From: Arion vulgaris
Lineage: Eukaryota; Mollusca; Gastropoda; Stylommatophora; Arionidae
Direction: 5' to 3'
Assembly: GCA_020796225.1 (NCBI GenBank)
Contig: CM036753.1
Span: 82,151,941-82,215,940 of the forward strand
Length of the DNA stretch: 64,000 nt
A program made the translations under genes and the position numbers. The notes under the pieces are model-generated. The model was not told where the DNA came from, did not search any database, and saw only the letters and a list, made by a program, of their open reading frames with translations. Of this stretch, positions 12,120 to 23,303 are shown piece by piece (position 1 is the first letter of the stretch; each line of letters begins with the position of its first letter).

Positions 12120-14125
12120 TGAAAATTTAAAAAGTTTGAGTCCATACCAATGTTTGTCCAAACTCAATTGAAAAATGATTTATGCAGATGAATGCAGTAA
12201 TCTATATGCACCCCCAAAAAGTTAATTGCACCAACATGAACATGACTTACATTCTTACAAGTCAAACTAAGGCATTTGCAGTGTACACAACCATTTTGCT
12301 TAGCTGCCCCAACAAAGAATTGATATGAATGAACAAAAATGCAAGTTGCGAGAGAACTTTACAAAAATAGGGAGCAAGAACAGACTGCTTATGATGTAAA
12401 GTAAGAACTAGAAAGTTACTTGTAAACTTATATACATCACAAAACAACATTTCACACAAATCACACTGGAAAATTAAGAAGACAAATCGTGCAGGAGAAA
12501 AAGATAAACGATAACACTTGAAACTATAAAATAAAAACGAAGGTTTTTTTTTTCAAAAACTAGTATTTTTTAATCTTTCAATTATAATTAAGTTGTGTTA
12601 GTAAACGATGGATTTATATATTATAAGTATCTACAAATCAATACACACAAGAAGAAAATGACATTGAAAAATGAGAAAAAAATATAACTGAAATAGAAAA
12701 TTCTCAATCTGGAACAACACAAATTTTGTAATAATGGGAAATGTCAGTGCATATAAAAAACAAACTAAATAGAGAAAACTGGTGAATTAGCAGCCACACT
12801 TAATAGACACTGCAATGACAAACAAAACACAAACATAATCCTATCCAAATTGAAAAGGTTGAGTGGAGCGAAGTTCAGTAAGTCTTGCTACTAAATTAAT
12901 GCTACTAAATTAATATTGCCAAGCGACACCACCCCAATTTGAACAATGCTACTGAATGTCACCAAGTGACAACTCGAGTTGAACAATATGCAAACCATCA
13001 AAGAACATTTATAACTAGCTGTAAATTTGTTGGTATCGACCAGAACAATGACTAGAATATGAATTTATGTCAACAATATGGATTCTGAGGTGTATCATAT
13101 TGGGGAAATTTGTCCAAGTCCACTAAACCATTAGAAGGATAGAGCAAGGGCTAGCAAGCTCATAGAAAACGAAATATAGAAACTACCACAACAAATAAAC
13201 ATGAAGTGCTTTGTAAAATCTTCCTGAAATAAGAGTTGCCTTCGTTTCCAACACATGTTGGAAAATAATTTTGCACATATTCACCGTATCATACTTCTTG
13301 ATACGATGATTTATAGTAGTTTTACTTTCATTATGTCTTTACATCTACAAATAAAACAAACTACAAAATATGATAGAAGCGAAATGTGTGAAGTATGTGC
13401 TAATATTCATATTATGGGAAGCAGTTGCACAATAATGCTGAGTAATTATTTATAAAAGCATGCCATGATACACTGAATGCACCAACAAGGCACCCATTCT
13501 GGATTGGGAACATAATGGTCAGTACTTTCCATTACAAGGAAAAAAATGATGATCCATTTTATAAGTGTTTAAATATATGGCTGTCATCTTATTGTTAGTC
13601 TTAAAATAAAAGTGAATCAATATTTGTTAACTGAACCAGGTTCATTAGATTCTAGCTAGACTGTTCAGTTTCTTTCAGCAGATGGCAAATATTATGCATG
13701 CTGCTTTATAGTTTTGATTATACACATTTGCCTGCTTCCCCGGTATTGTATTTATACATCACTCAAAGAATAATTTCCTGCTTCCTCGGTACTGTATTTC
13801 AAGCAGTCTTATTTATTGTCATATGCAACATGTCCCTTATCTGTTAATAGCTCATATCAGAGACTCTTGAAGCATCTCTTACGACTTAATTTTTTGAGAC
13901 CACTATAAATGTCAGAATCTGCAAACTTACTTTACATCCTCCACATACAAAGAAAAAAAAGTTCAAACATGGAGAGAATTCGGTTTTGACTGAAAGATGA
14001 ATGGTGGAGAAACAATGAGCTAGTCTGAGACAGTAACACTACAGGATGATTATGTCAATACAAATCTGCCATTAAACTATTTCTCAAGATGTTACCATCA
14101 CTTTTCAGTGACCATTAAAAACTCA
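12120..14125. other. Non-coding, nothing recognised
   Basis: AT-rich; a local repeat GCTACTAAATTAAT occurs twice near 12890. No coding signal seen. Confidence 0.5.
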
Positions 14126-14129
14126 AAAG

Positions 14130-14400
14130 TCACAATAGTTTAGTGGTTAGTGCACTTGTTTTGAACCAAGGTCCAGGCTTCAATTCCCCAGTTGGGAGAA
14201 GAAATTTTTCAGACGATAACAGCTCTCAGGTTGACCCAGTTTCAATTGAGTACCATACCAGAGAAGCACTGGGAATTAAAGGCAGCGATCGCTATCTTGA
14301 CCATATCACCCATCGAGTGCTGATGGTCAAAGAAAAATACGGACAAAACACAGCATTCCTAATATACCTCATAGTACAAAAACGAGTTTTCCGCTCCTCA
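14130..14400 (+). mobile_element. SINE family C
   Basis: Head AGTTTAGTGGTTAGTGCACT with A box, then GGCTTCAATTCCC as B box. The body carries GGTTGACCCAGTTTCAATTG and a tail of A and T tracts. The 94-codon open frame across it is not a gene. Confidence 0.7.
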
Positions 14401-14465
14401 AATTTTTTTTTTTTAAAAACCACTTAACAGAATTTACGGAGAACAAATTTAGTAACATTAAACAC

Positions 14466-14605
14466 AACCCATAGATCAACAGTAATAGAAAGATCCCTAC
14501 AACCCATAGATCAACGGCAATAGAAAGATCCCTACAACCCATAGATCAACAGTAATAGAAAGATCCCTACAACCCATAGATCAACGGTAATAGAAAGATC
14601 CCTAA
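14466..14605. repeat. Tandem repeat, 4 x 35 bp
   Basis: Units begin AACCCATAGATCAAC at 14466, 14501, 14536 and 14571 and differ at one or two bases (AGTAATAG, GGCAATAG, GGTAATAG). Confidence 0.95.
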
Positions 14606-15525
14606 TCAACAATAAAGAGACAATTCTAACCTTAATCCACAATAATTTGACCCACAGTACACTAATTTCTGGCACAAGAATTTGTTTTCCCCCATATACT
14701 GTTTCTTAAATGACAATAACTATTACTTGAATAATACACCATTTTGTAACCCAACTAGAATAATAATTAGAAAACGGCTGATCTAGTGCTGAAAGGAAGC
14801 AAAATATGCTGGAAAAGCAACTATTGAAACAATTAAAAATCAACAAGAGTCCTGTACATACGGTGGAAATTGTCATTTCTCAAGAGATCTTGAATGTTCC
14901 AGCTAAGATTTAAAGCAAAAGAATGAATTTGTTTCAATGTGACTATGGAATAATGAGGATAATTTGATTGCTTCCACAGAAATAAATATTTAGAACCAAA
15001 ATGTACTGTACGTTACAATACTAGACAAATGTCTAATTAAATTGAACCAGTTCATATTTAGTTAAGGACATTGGAAATATGTTGTACTGTTGAGGATTTA
15101 ATAATCTCTAATATATATAGCATATAATATAATCTCTAATATATGTAGCATATAATATATGTATATCTCACATATTTTCTCTTTAGGAAGCTAAGGACGA
15201 AAACATTTTCTAATAAGAAAAATGGATAATACCAACCAGGTTTGATGTTACACTGTACGGTCAAAATTAAAATCTACTTACAATATTTTCTACCTTCAAG
15301 CAAATATTTGAAAATTAAAACTGATCGCAATGCAGCTTTTAAATTTTTAAAATTTCAAATGATAGAGATAAAAAAATTCAATAAAGCTAATTAGTTTTAG
15401 AACAAGGTTTCAATACATAACAGAATATCTTTTCCCCCAACAACAATTTACTGTGCTATGATGGCAATGTGGAACATAAACCCAAAACAAGCATTTGAAA
15501 GCTGTGATAAGCATATACAGCCAAC

Positions 15526-15556
15526 ATTATATATATATATATATATATATATATCT
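15526..15556. repeat. (AT)n microsatellite
   Basis: About 14 AT units. Confidence 0.9.
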
Positions 15557-16393
15557 CAAGTGATACATATCAAGTCAAATATAAACTTTGGACAGTTACG
15601 TTCAAAAGAAGCAGTGGTAGGTACAATAACACTAAATGTCAAACACATGGTCAACTAGAATTTGCTCTCTAAATATTTCCCCTATTACACATGGATTTTC
15701 ATCATTTTTACTAGTTGTGAAATAGCAGTCTAATAAATTACTGAGCTACACACACACACAGAAACACACAAACAAAAACTGACAAATACTAACATTATGA
15801 AAAAATTAAATAAGATTGTCATGTTGAACAAATAATTTAAGTATGACCGGCTCTTGCAGGCTGAAAAACAAAACAGTTACATAGTCAAATTAAGACCTTA
15901 CGAAATACTAAAATAGAAATGTGAGCTATGAATATATGATATAAATGAAAAATTATGCCAAATTGCAAAATGAATGCAAATGTTATAACTGAAGGAAAAA
16001 ATAAAGAGATCCCAATAAGTCACTCATTTGTCAATGTAAATCACACTGGAGCAGGTCAAATGTGTGATAGCTGAAATTTGGTGATAGCAACCAAAAAAAA
16101 TTGTAATGTACAAGAAATCCAAGATAAATATAACTTCAATGCAGCAAAAATAATGATAAATGGGAGAACACACACACAAAAACCAGCTATAGATGTACAT
16201 GTCATGCATATCATAAGCTGCACACAAAGATACACCATATCAATTATAAAAAGTGGACTACAAATACAAGTCTACATACAATACACACTAACATGATAGC
16301 ACAAACAGATTTGAGATGATTTTTTAACGACTAGTTTTGTCTACTTGTGCTACATATAAAAATTTACAAATTCAAATATTGTTAGATCACCCA

Positions 16394-16500
16394 CTATGAA
16401 TTGAGGTGTAGTCATAGCAGATTTTTATGTAAAGGCTTGCTTTCCTTACCAGTATTCCTCGCCATTCAGGTGAGCCCTACTCAAGACATCTTTTCTCTAA
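16394..16500 (-). mobile_element. SINE family E, 5'-truncated
   Basis: Plus-strand reading ACTATGAATTGAGG ... TTTTTATGTAAAGGCTTGCT ... GCCATTCAGGTGAGCC is shared with 38376 and 61997. Confidence 0.55.
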
Positions 16501-17442
16501 TCCAGTTTTTTTTTCACAGTGTCAAGATAAGGAGAATTCTAGAATGGGCTTCATAAAGTGTTTTTCACTGCCTCTTATTTTTAGAATTCCTAAAATTACT
16601 ATTACTTGAAATAAATATGACTGGATCTAGGAAGAATCCATACATTGATTCTTGGAACAGTATATAATAAAAATAGCCCAAGATATGTGGTGACACAGAA
16701 ACTGAACTCTGCAGTGATTAGTTTGGCCGCATACTAATTTAAATGTCTACGCATATTGACAAGTAATGCCATATATAATAAATTCCAGAATATCTATGTT
16801 CCCGCAAGCAATTTTTTAATACAAAAAGGAATTTTCAATGCACAGAAGAACGCCATCTTCAATACAGACGAATAAAACTATCTTTGGCTCACAGAATAAA
16901 AAAATATCTTTGAGACTCAAACTATGAAGTGATAATTTTCACAGATTTAAGAAAAAATATGATAGGAAACAATATGCTACTTTAAAAAGTATGTACAAAC
17001 CTTGCACAAAAAGTGAAAATCAGAATTTCTGAATTAGTATCTATATACTGTTACAAAGTTTTATTTCTTGTTAAAAAATAGAACATTTGTCTACAGAGAA
17101 AAATATATTTAATGCAGAACACAAATCAATAAGTAATTTAATTAATGATCATATTATATACACACTAAACAAAAGGTGGAGAGAAGGCTTTGGAAACTAC
17201 AACTTCAATTCAATTAATATTGAACATATAAGATGATACTTGTGAAGGCAGAATCCCAAGTGATGTTAAAATAAGAAAATCAGGAATGTTTTTAAACATT
17301 TTCGAAGGACCACATTAAAAACCCCACAGAAATGAGAAGTATCATATGCAATATTTAAGAAATGAGACGATTTGGGTAAATATGAACGAAAATGAAAACC
17401 AATGAAATACTGTAACTAGGAAGTAAAAAAATAAAGAAATTA

Positions 17443-17700
17443 GGCCAGGATAGCGCAGTGTGTTAGTGCACTTGCAGTATAGATGCATAGTCTCAGGATA
17501 AAATTCTGCAGTGCGAGTGGGATTTTCTTGACTACCAGCACTCAGATCGACCCAACCGACGGGAACGCAAAGAAGAAGATCGACCCAACCGTAACTGTGT
17601 ACCAGAGAAATACAGACAAGTAAAGGTGATTGCATAATGTCGACTACATCACAAATTGTATGCCATCGGTGTAAAAAGAGCCTAACACTGTATTCCTCAT
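17443..17700 (+). mobile_element. SINE family C, with an 18-bp insertion inside
   Basis: Head GATAGCGCAGTGTGTTAGTG; body ATCGACCCAACCGTAACTG corresponds to the GACCCAGTTTCAATTG block of the copy at 14130. The B box has decayed. A small insertion at 17559-17576 is described separately. Confidence 0.65.
17544..17591 (+). mobile_element. Minute SINE-tail insertion with 15-bp target duplication
   Basis: AGATCGACCCAACCG occurs at 17544-17558 and again at 17577-17591. Between the copies are 18 bases, ACGGGAACGCAAAGAAGA. The part GAACGCAAAGAAGAAG equals the 3' tail of the SINE at 51815-52075. This looks like target-primed reverse transcription that stopped after a few bases. Confidence 0.75.
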
Positions 17701-18096
17701 TATACGAAAAATGTTCTAAGCAAAGTTATGCTGTCCTGAGATAAGCCAGTAAAAAGGAAATTCTCAGAGAACATACAGGGTTTGACGGCTAAATGAAGTG
17801 TGTTTTGATGGACTTTTAAAAAACTCAACAGACACTAACACAACTGAACAAAATGTTTTAAAGTATTGAATATTGCTGCAAATTTTACCAGCTAGGTTTT
17901 ATTAAGGTCTCTCAAACTGTATTATGGCATAACTTTACTAGAGTATCAAACTATCATTGCATATATATATTTCTGGCTATATTTTTCTGCAACAACTAAT
18001 TGGTTACTGAATGTAGGTCCCGGTTAAGAAACAGGTAAAGAAAATTATAATAAACAAATTAAATACAAAAAATGTCAATATAAAATGAAATTTAAA

Positions 18097-18168
18097 AAAT
18101 TAAAAATTGTATTTTTATTAAAAATTGTATTTTTATTAAAAATTGTATTTTATTAAAATTTAATTGAT
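18097..18168. repeat. Tandem repeat of about 20 bp, 3 copies
   Basis: Unit TTAAAAATTGTATTTTTATT, with partial degradation at both ends. Confidence 0.85.
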
Positions 18169-19390
18169 TAACTGCATAAGAAAGCTAACTACGCTTCATA
18201 TACTGAACAGAATAAACCATAAACAAATTATTAGTGAGAAACATGTTAACAAATCATGTAATATGCCAACAATCGAATCATGGTGGCTTTATTTATACCA
18301 CATTTATATGGTTTGATTTTAGCTGGATGACTTATCAAATAAGAAAATGATATGTAAATGTAATGTAGATCCATTTAGTCAATCACAGCAACAGTTTTAT
18401 GCTACGATTTTCACAGTACATATGCCATTTATGAGGTAAAAAGGGGATACATACAAGTCATGGGCTGGAAATACCTATATGTACAACAAATTTCCACACA
18501 CTTTTGGAAGCACCAACATGCAAAAACACATGCAACAGGATATATGAAACTCCGAGGCATGTTAGCTCATACCCAGATTGGTGATGGGTATGTCCCACTG
18601 CTCATTTCCTCTTCTAGCGTTTGGCACCACTTGATCTTGCATGGACTATATATATATAGAACAAAACATAAGGTAATAAACTTGGACCTCGAATAACTCA
18701 TGAAAGGCTATTGGTCAGCAGTACCATAAAACCAATAGATTCAATTCAGCATATTATATTCACTAATTTCAAACTGTTGCTGCTATATTTTATTTACAGT
18801 GAAATAAAGGGCTACAATTGTCACTTTTTACCCAATTTTATTCTGGGCTGATTTCTTCAGTTCTGTTCAAGGGACATCAACCTCTCGACCTCTCCAGGTC
18901 TTCATGAGGTCTTTGCTATCAGCACTTATCTTCCCTTGTGGATACCAGTCACGGGTATGTCTGTCTTATGTTGTGCAGCTATTCTGCGAGTACCCAATCC
19001 ATCACCCCAATTCTTTAACCTCGTAGTTGTAGATTTCTGTTTCTTCCACAAGCCTATATTTGTTATCACATGTGGTCATCTCATACAAGTATAGTGCTAA
19101 GACAACTGTTGGTAAATGTCTGCAGTTTGGATAAGATGCCATGTCTCAAAAAGAGTCATTTAGCAGGTCATATTTTATAACTATTATTTAATATTTTTAT
19201 TACTTTTGTAATACAAAATATACCCTTCTTTGTCCAAAAACTTTCTATATCTGGCAGATAACTTTTTTTGGCCATGTTTAGTTTTGTGTGTGCTAGTTTT
19301 CTGATATGTTCAGTTCTGCAAGAGTCTTCTGCTCAGTATGTTTTGTAGGCTCTGCTTCCATAGGTATAGATTCTTTTGTGACCCTTAGGA

Positions 19391-19930
19391 TCAACTTAGC
19401 TCTATCATGTTCTTTGATATCTTCTTTAGCCTGTTACGCCCTGGGCGTTTAGGACAGCAACAAATGCACACCATTCTTCCCTGTTCATGGCCTTCCTCTA
19501 TTGTGTTCCAGCTATGATTCATTTCCTTCAGTTCTTGCTCTATCGTTCTCCTCCAGGTCGTCTTGGGTCTTCCACGCTCTCGCCTACCCTCTGGAGTCCA
19601 TCTCAGTGCAGTTTTCGTGTCGGAGGCAGTCTCCATGCGCATCACATGTCCAATCCATCTCCAGCGTCTCTTCGGATGATAGTGCCCATATTTTCTTGTT
19701 GGCATCATGCAAGCAATTCTTGGTTCGAGATAGTAGTCGACCAGTACACGCGTAATATTTTCGCAGAGAAGTTGTATGAAAGGTGGAAGTCTGGACATAT
19801 CCTGTTCTGTCCTCTCCAGCATTCCAATCCGTACAGAAATGTTGACAGCACACAGCTGTTGTAGATACTAGTCTTGGTTCTGATGCTGTATTGGGCAGAT
19901 TTCCAGGCGGTCTGAAGGGTCATGAATGCA
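19391..19930 (-). mobile_element. LINE ORF2 C-terminus (RT thumb to end)
   Basis: Reads SIYNSCVLSTFLYGLECW (reverse-transcriptase thumb region) and then RRWRWIGHVMRMETASDT and RRERGRPKTTWRRTIEQELK. Several frameshifts separate the blocks. This is the common -LYG-E-W ... WIGHV--R ... GRPK-TWRR end of many non-LTR retrotransposons. It is a dead copy. Confidence 0.85.
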
Positions 19931-20029
19931 CTTTGTGCCTTAGTCTGTTTTTAATGTCAGATCCTGCGTCTCCATTGTTAATAACACTTCCAATGTTTGT
20001 TGTGGTTTTCGTAACTTTAATTTTTTTTT

Positions 20030-20230
20030 AAAGGATGGGATCGTTAGTCCCAACCCCCACCTGGAGGACCAGGAGACCATGCTTCGTCTGTCCCCTCTTC
20101 AGTGACCGTTCCGGCTTGGGTAACCCTTCCGGGAACATAAGTTCCTGCCGTCCTAGCTCACTGTATCATTGGAGCACGCAAGCCTCCCCACCACTACAAG
20201 GTAATGGCCTCATGGGGAGGGTTCTTTGAT
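20030..20230 (+). repeat. GC-rich dispersed repeat segment
   Basis: A block much richer in G+C than its AT-rich surroundings, starting GGATGGGATCGTTAGTCCCA after an A/T tract and ending CATGGGGAGGG. It resembles a transposon end. The open frame across it shows no recognisable domain. Confidence 0.35.
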
Positions 20231-20269
20231 ATGCATATTATAAATGTCCCTGCGTATTGAAAAGGTGTT

Positions 20270-20560
20270 TCTGTTTATGATTCCAGTGGGAATGTGTCTT
20301 GACCATTTATGTAGTTTTAGGCTTAACTGGTTTGTGATCACTTTTCCCAGTCATCAGGTGTCTCCACATCGAAGGTTGGCTGCAATGAATCTCCAGCATC
20401 CTGTCTTTCGCCTTGGTGTTGCACACTGCACATTGTCACACACCTGTCCATTTCTTAAAGTTTCCCCTCCCACTTAGCTCTCGGTCTTCCTCTTGCTCTT
20501 CCCTCTAGTAAAGATTTTATCATGGTGTCATGTCTTTTATGTGCCCAAAATACTTAATAC
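20270..20560 (-). mobile_element. LINE C-terminal fragment, badly decayed
   Basis: In shifting minus-strand frames one can read DTMIKSLLEGRARGRPRAKW, then a stretch ending DDWEK. This is the same type of C-terminal GRPR--W motif as the other LINE ends. Confidence 0.5.
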
Positions 20561-21289
20561 TTGTCTGAATTTTATTTCTCTTAGTAATTGTTTCTTTATG
20601 CCTAGTTTTCCTAAAACTCTTCATTATTAACATTTTTAACATAATTCTGTGGAGAAAGCAAGATCAGATGTAAATGTCTTTCTTTGAATAAATGACTGGT
20701 AGGTCCTCTTGTGTATTTATGAAGTGCTAAGTTATCTACATTCCATTCATTCACTCATTGAGCATTGGTATTCTGTTATACCATCTTTTAAAGTGGTTGC
20801 TAAAATGAATGCTGTTTGATTGTGTGATCTACATTGCCTCATTGTGTCTGCTTTCCATTAAATATTCTAATTTCCAATACATTATGTTGAGCACTCTTGG
20901 TTCTAGTGAAGGTTGGCCATTGTTCTCCCTTTGTTCCCATTTCCTGGTACTTCAAAATGGACAGTAGTCCCAGTAGACCACCCTTACTACACAGCTTACA
21001 TAAAAATTGAGACATTTCAATATATTTCTGGTTTTCTGTACTTTCCACACTTCTTTGTGTCTACCCTTGGAATACAAACCTTCATGTGTTAAGGTGTTTG
21101 CCATTGGCTGATTGCTCAATTTTGACTGTCCGATCTTTCAGTTCAAGATCTAGCCTTTCCTCTTCTAGTGTTTTGTCAGAACTCTTCCTGTCACCATTAG
21201 CCTTGCCAATTGCTGCATTTAGACAGGATGTTTTTAGCAGTTTGTAATTAGGCATCTCCACTTTTGAGGAACTCCTAAAACCGTTTATA

Positions 21290-21465
21290 TCCCTAGGGAA
21301 AGCTCCCCCTAGTAAATCAAAAGCTGGCTGAAACCTGGTGGGTGGGCCTAGTCACCATGGGCGCATAATCGACCCAACGAGATCACTCCGCTTCTTGTCA
21401 AAGGAACAAAATACATATCACAAAAAATGATAAAATTGGCGTGAAGAACGCTCAAAAGAAAGAAA
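21290..21465 (+). mobile_element. SINE family A' remnant
   Basis: CTCCCCCTAGTAAATCAAAA, GGGCGCATAATCGACCCAAC and TGGCGTGAAGAACGCTCAAA, loosely matching the 3' half. Confidence 0.4.
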
Positions 21466-22689
21466 TCGCTTATATATTAAATATTGCTGTATTTATTTCT
21501 ATTTGCTGTTTTCATGTATTGGGTCTAGAAAACTTGAAATGGTGAATAAAGTATAGAAGTGTAAACAAGCATAAAATAATATATGTATAACAGTAATGAA
21601 TTCATCCGAGCCAGTTATTTGTGTTATGTTCCAATTAAATCAAAATGTTAATTTGTTAAAGTTAAAATTAAACTGCATAAAGAATAAAAGATGCAAGAAC
21701 AATACAGCCAGTGTTTTTACTTTAGTTTTACTGGACTTATATGATTTCTACATTTAAAAAAAACACTGATGTGCATTATGAGTACGAAACTTCAAAATTT
21801 GTAACTTTTCAAGAAATACCTTTTATCCATATTTTCTATAAATGTATAAAACACTTTTTTCTTATCTTCTGCACACAGACATTTAGACCATAAGAAGGAA
21901 CTTCAGTTTTATAAAGGACAAATGGTGTAGTTTTAATAAATTAATTATTTATTCTATAATTACATTCTCAAAAGAATGCTGAACAGGCGCCTAAGAAGCA
22001 TTGAATAAAATGACAGGGTCATCACTTAAAGTGAGTAGGGAAGACAAACCTAGTTTTAAAAAAACCCACGTTTCTGTAAATGATCAGAAGACTTGAGAGA
22101 TGAGTTGCCTAAACAAACCAAGTTATAATCCAAAATGGCAACCCCAAGATGTCTGAGCATAATTGTATGCACAACCCCAAGATGTCTGATCATAATTATA
22201 GCATAATTATGTTGCATGTATGTTCCCTTTCCATTCCTGAGTATCTATTCCCATCTGTTAGGAGAGATATGTTTATCTTCAGTGGGGGGGAAGCTATGAA
22301 ATCTTACTATTATGTTCTTGCATGTCCTAATAAACAGGTTTGATGAGTGTCCTTGTTTTAGCTTGAGGTGTGCTCTCAGGACAAGTTGTGATAAGTATTA
22401 AAAAGTGTCCACACATCGGTTAGCTCAGCATGGGTCATATTTACTGGAGTACTTGCTCTGCATGGTTTCTGTAGGGTTATCTCACTCATAGACAAATGTT
22501 TAATCCCAATGGACTCAGGGTGAGGGTGATGTTAGTGTGCCAGTTTGGCACCAGACGCTTGCCATTTGCCAGAACAAGCACAGGGCGCACTCATGGTACA
22601 GTTGTCTCAGACATTTCATTTTTTAAGAGACCTACAGTAACCCTTACTCTCCAATGCTGTGCTAAAAAAACCGAATCTGTCTGGCAAAA

Positions 22690-22985
22690 ATTGAAATAGG
22701 GGGAAGACTGCAGTAAAACTTGGTAAATAGTGAAACACGTACAAACAAAGTACTATAGTTTTACAAAATACAGAAACAGTGACAATAAACAGCAACGTTT
22801 TGACCAACAAGGCCTTTATCAAGCAAACGAACAAACAGGATTGACAAATTAAAATGAAACACAAATGGACGACCAAATACAAACGTATCTAAGGAAAATA
22901 AGATGGCAAAAATTGCAGACTCACTAACAAGCACTCTGCTTAAGTCTAATGAAAAGAAAAATGACCGGAAAGGAACACTAAATAT
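22690..22985 (-). mobile_element. Penelope-like element 3' end fragment
   Basis: Shares with the 6.2-7.7 kb element the outer end, including CTGCAGTAAAACTTGG, the AACAGCAACGTTTTGACC block and CTTTATCAAGCAAAC. Only the non-coding end and a little decayed coding sequence remain. Confidence 0.7.
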
Positions 22986-23222
22986 ACAGATTAGGTTTAA
23001 ACATTTACATAAAGAGGTGTGTAGATTTGTTGCAAAGTGCCCCTTTTTGACCAAACACATGTGGGCTAAATACAGTATAAAAACTATGTTTATTTTTTTT
23101 TTAGGCAGCCTTCAAAAACTGAATATTCTTAAAATAATAAATACCTTATGCAAACACTAAGTAAATACTTCTTTCATGCAGAATAGGTCTAGATATATGT
23201 TGAATTTAGGTTTGTGACTTAC

Positions 23223-23303
23223 CTTTCGTTCTTCTAGTCTTCTTTGACGAATAGCTGACCGTACAGCTTCTATCCAACTATGCATATCATCTGGTGTGTC
23301 ACA
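23223..23303 (-). CDS. PLEKHA1: TAPP-like exon 12 (end of PH2)
   Basis: 81 bp coding [18 protein letters not shown] then RQRRLEERK, the C-terminal helix of PH2 with its tryptophan. Acceptor TTTTCAG, donor GTAAG, phase 0. A donor follows, so at least one more coding exon lies at lower coordinates. Confidence 0.93.

Larger units (their letters stand above)
14610..17440. other. Non-coding AT-rich stretch
   Basis: Contains a short duplication of AATCTCTAATATAT near 15110-15150, an (AT)n tract and one family E SINE. No coding signal seen. Confidence 0.5.
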
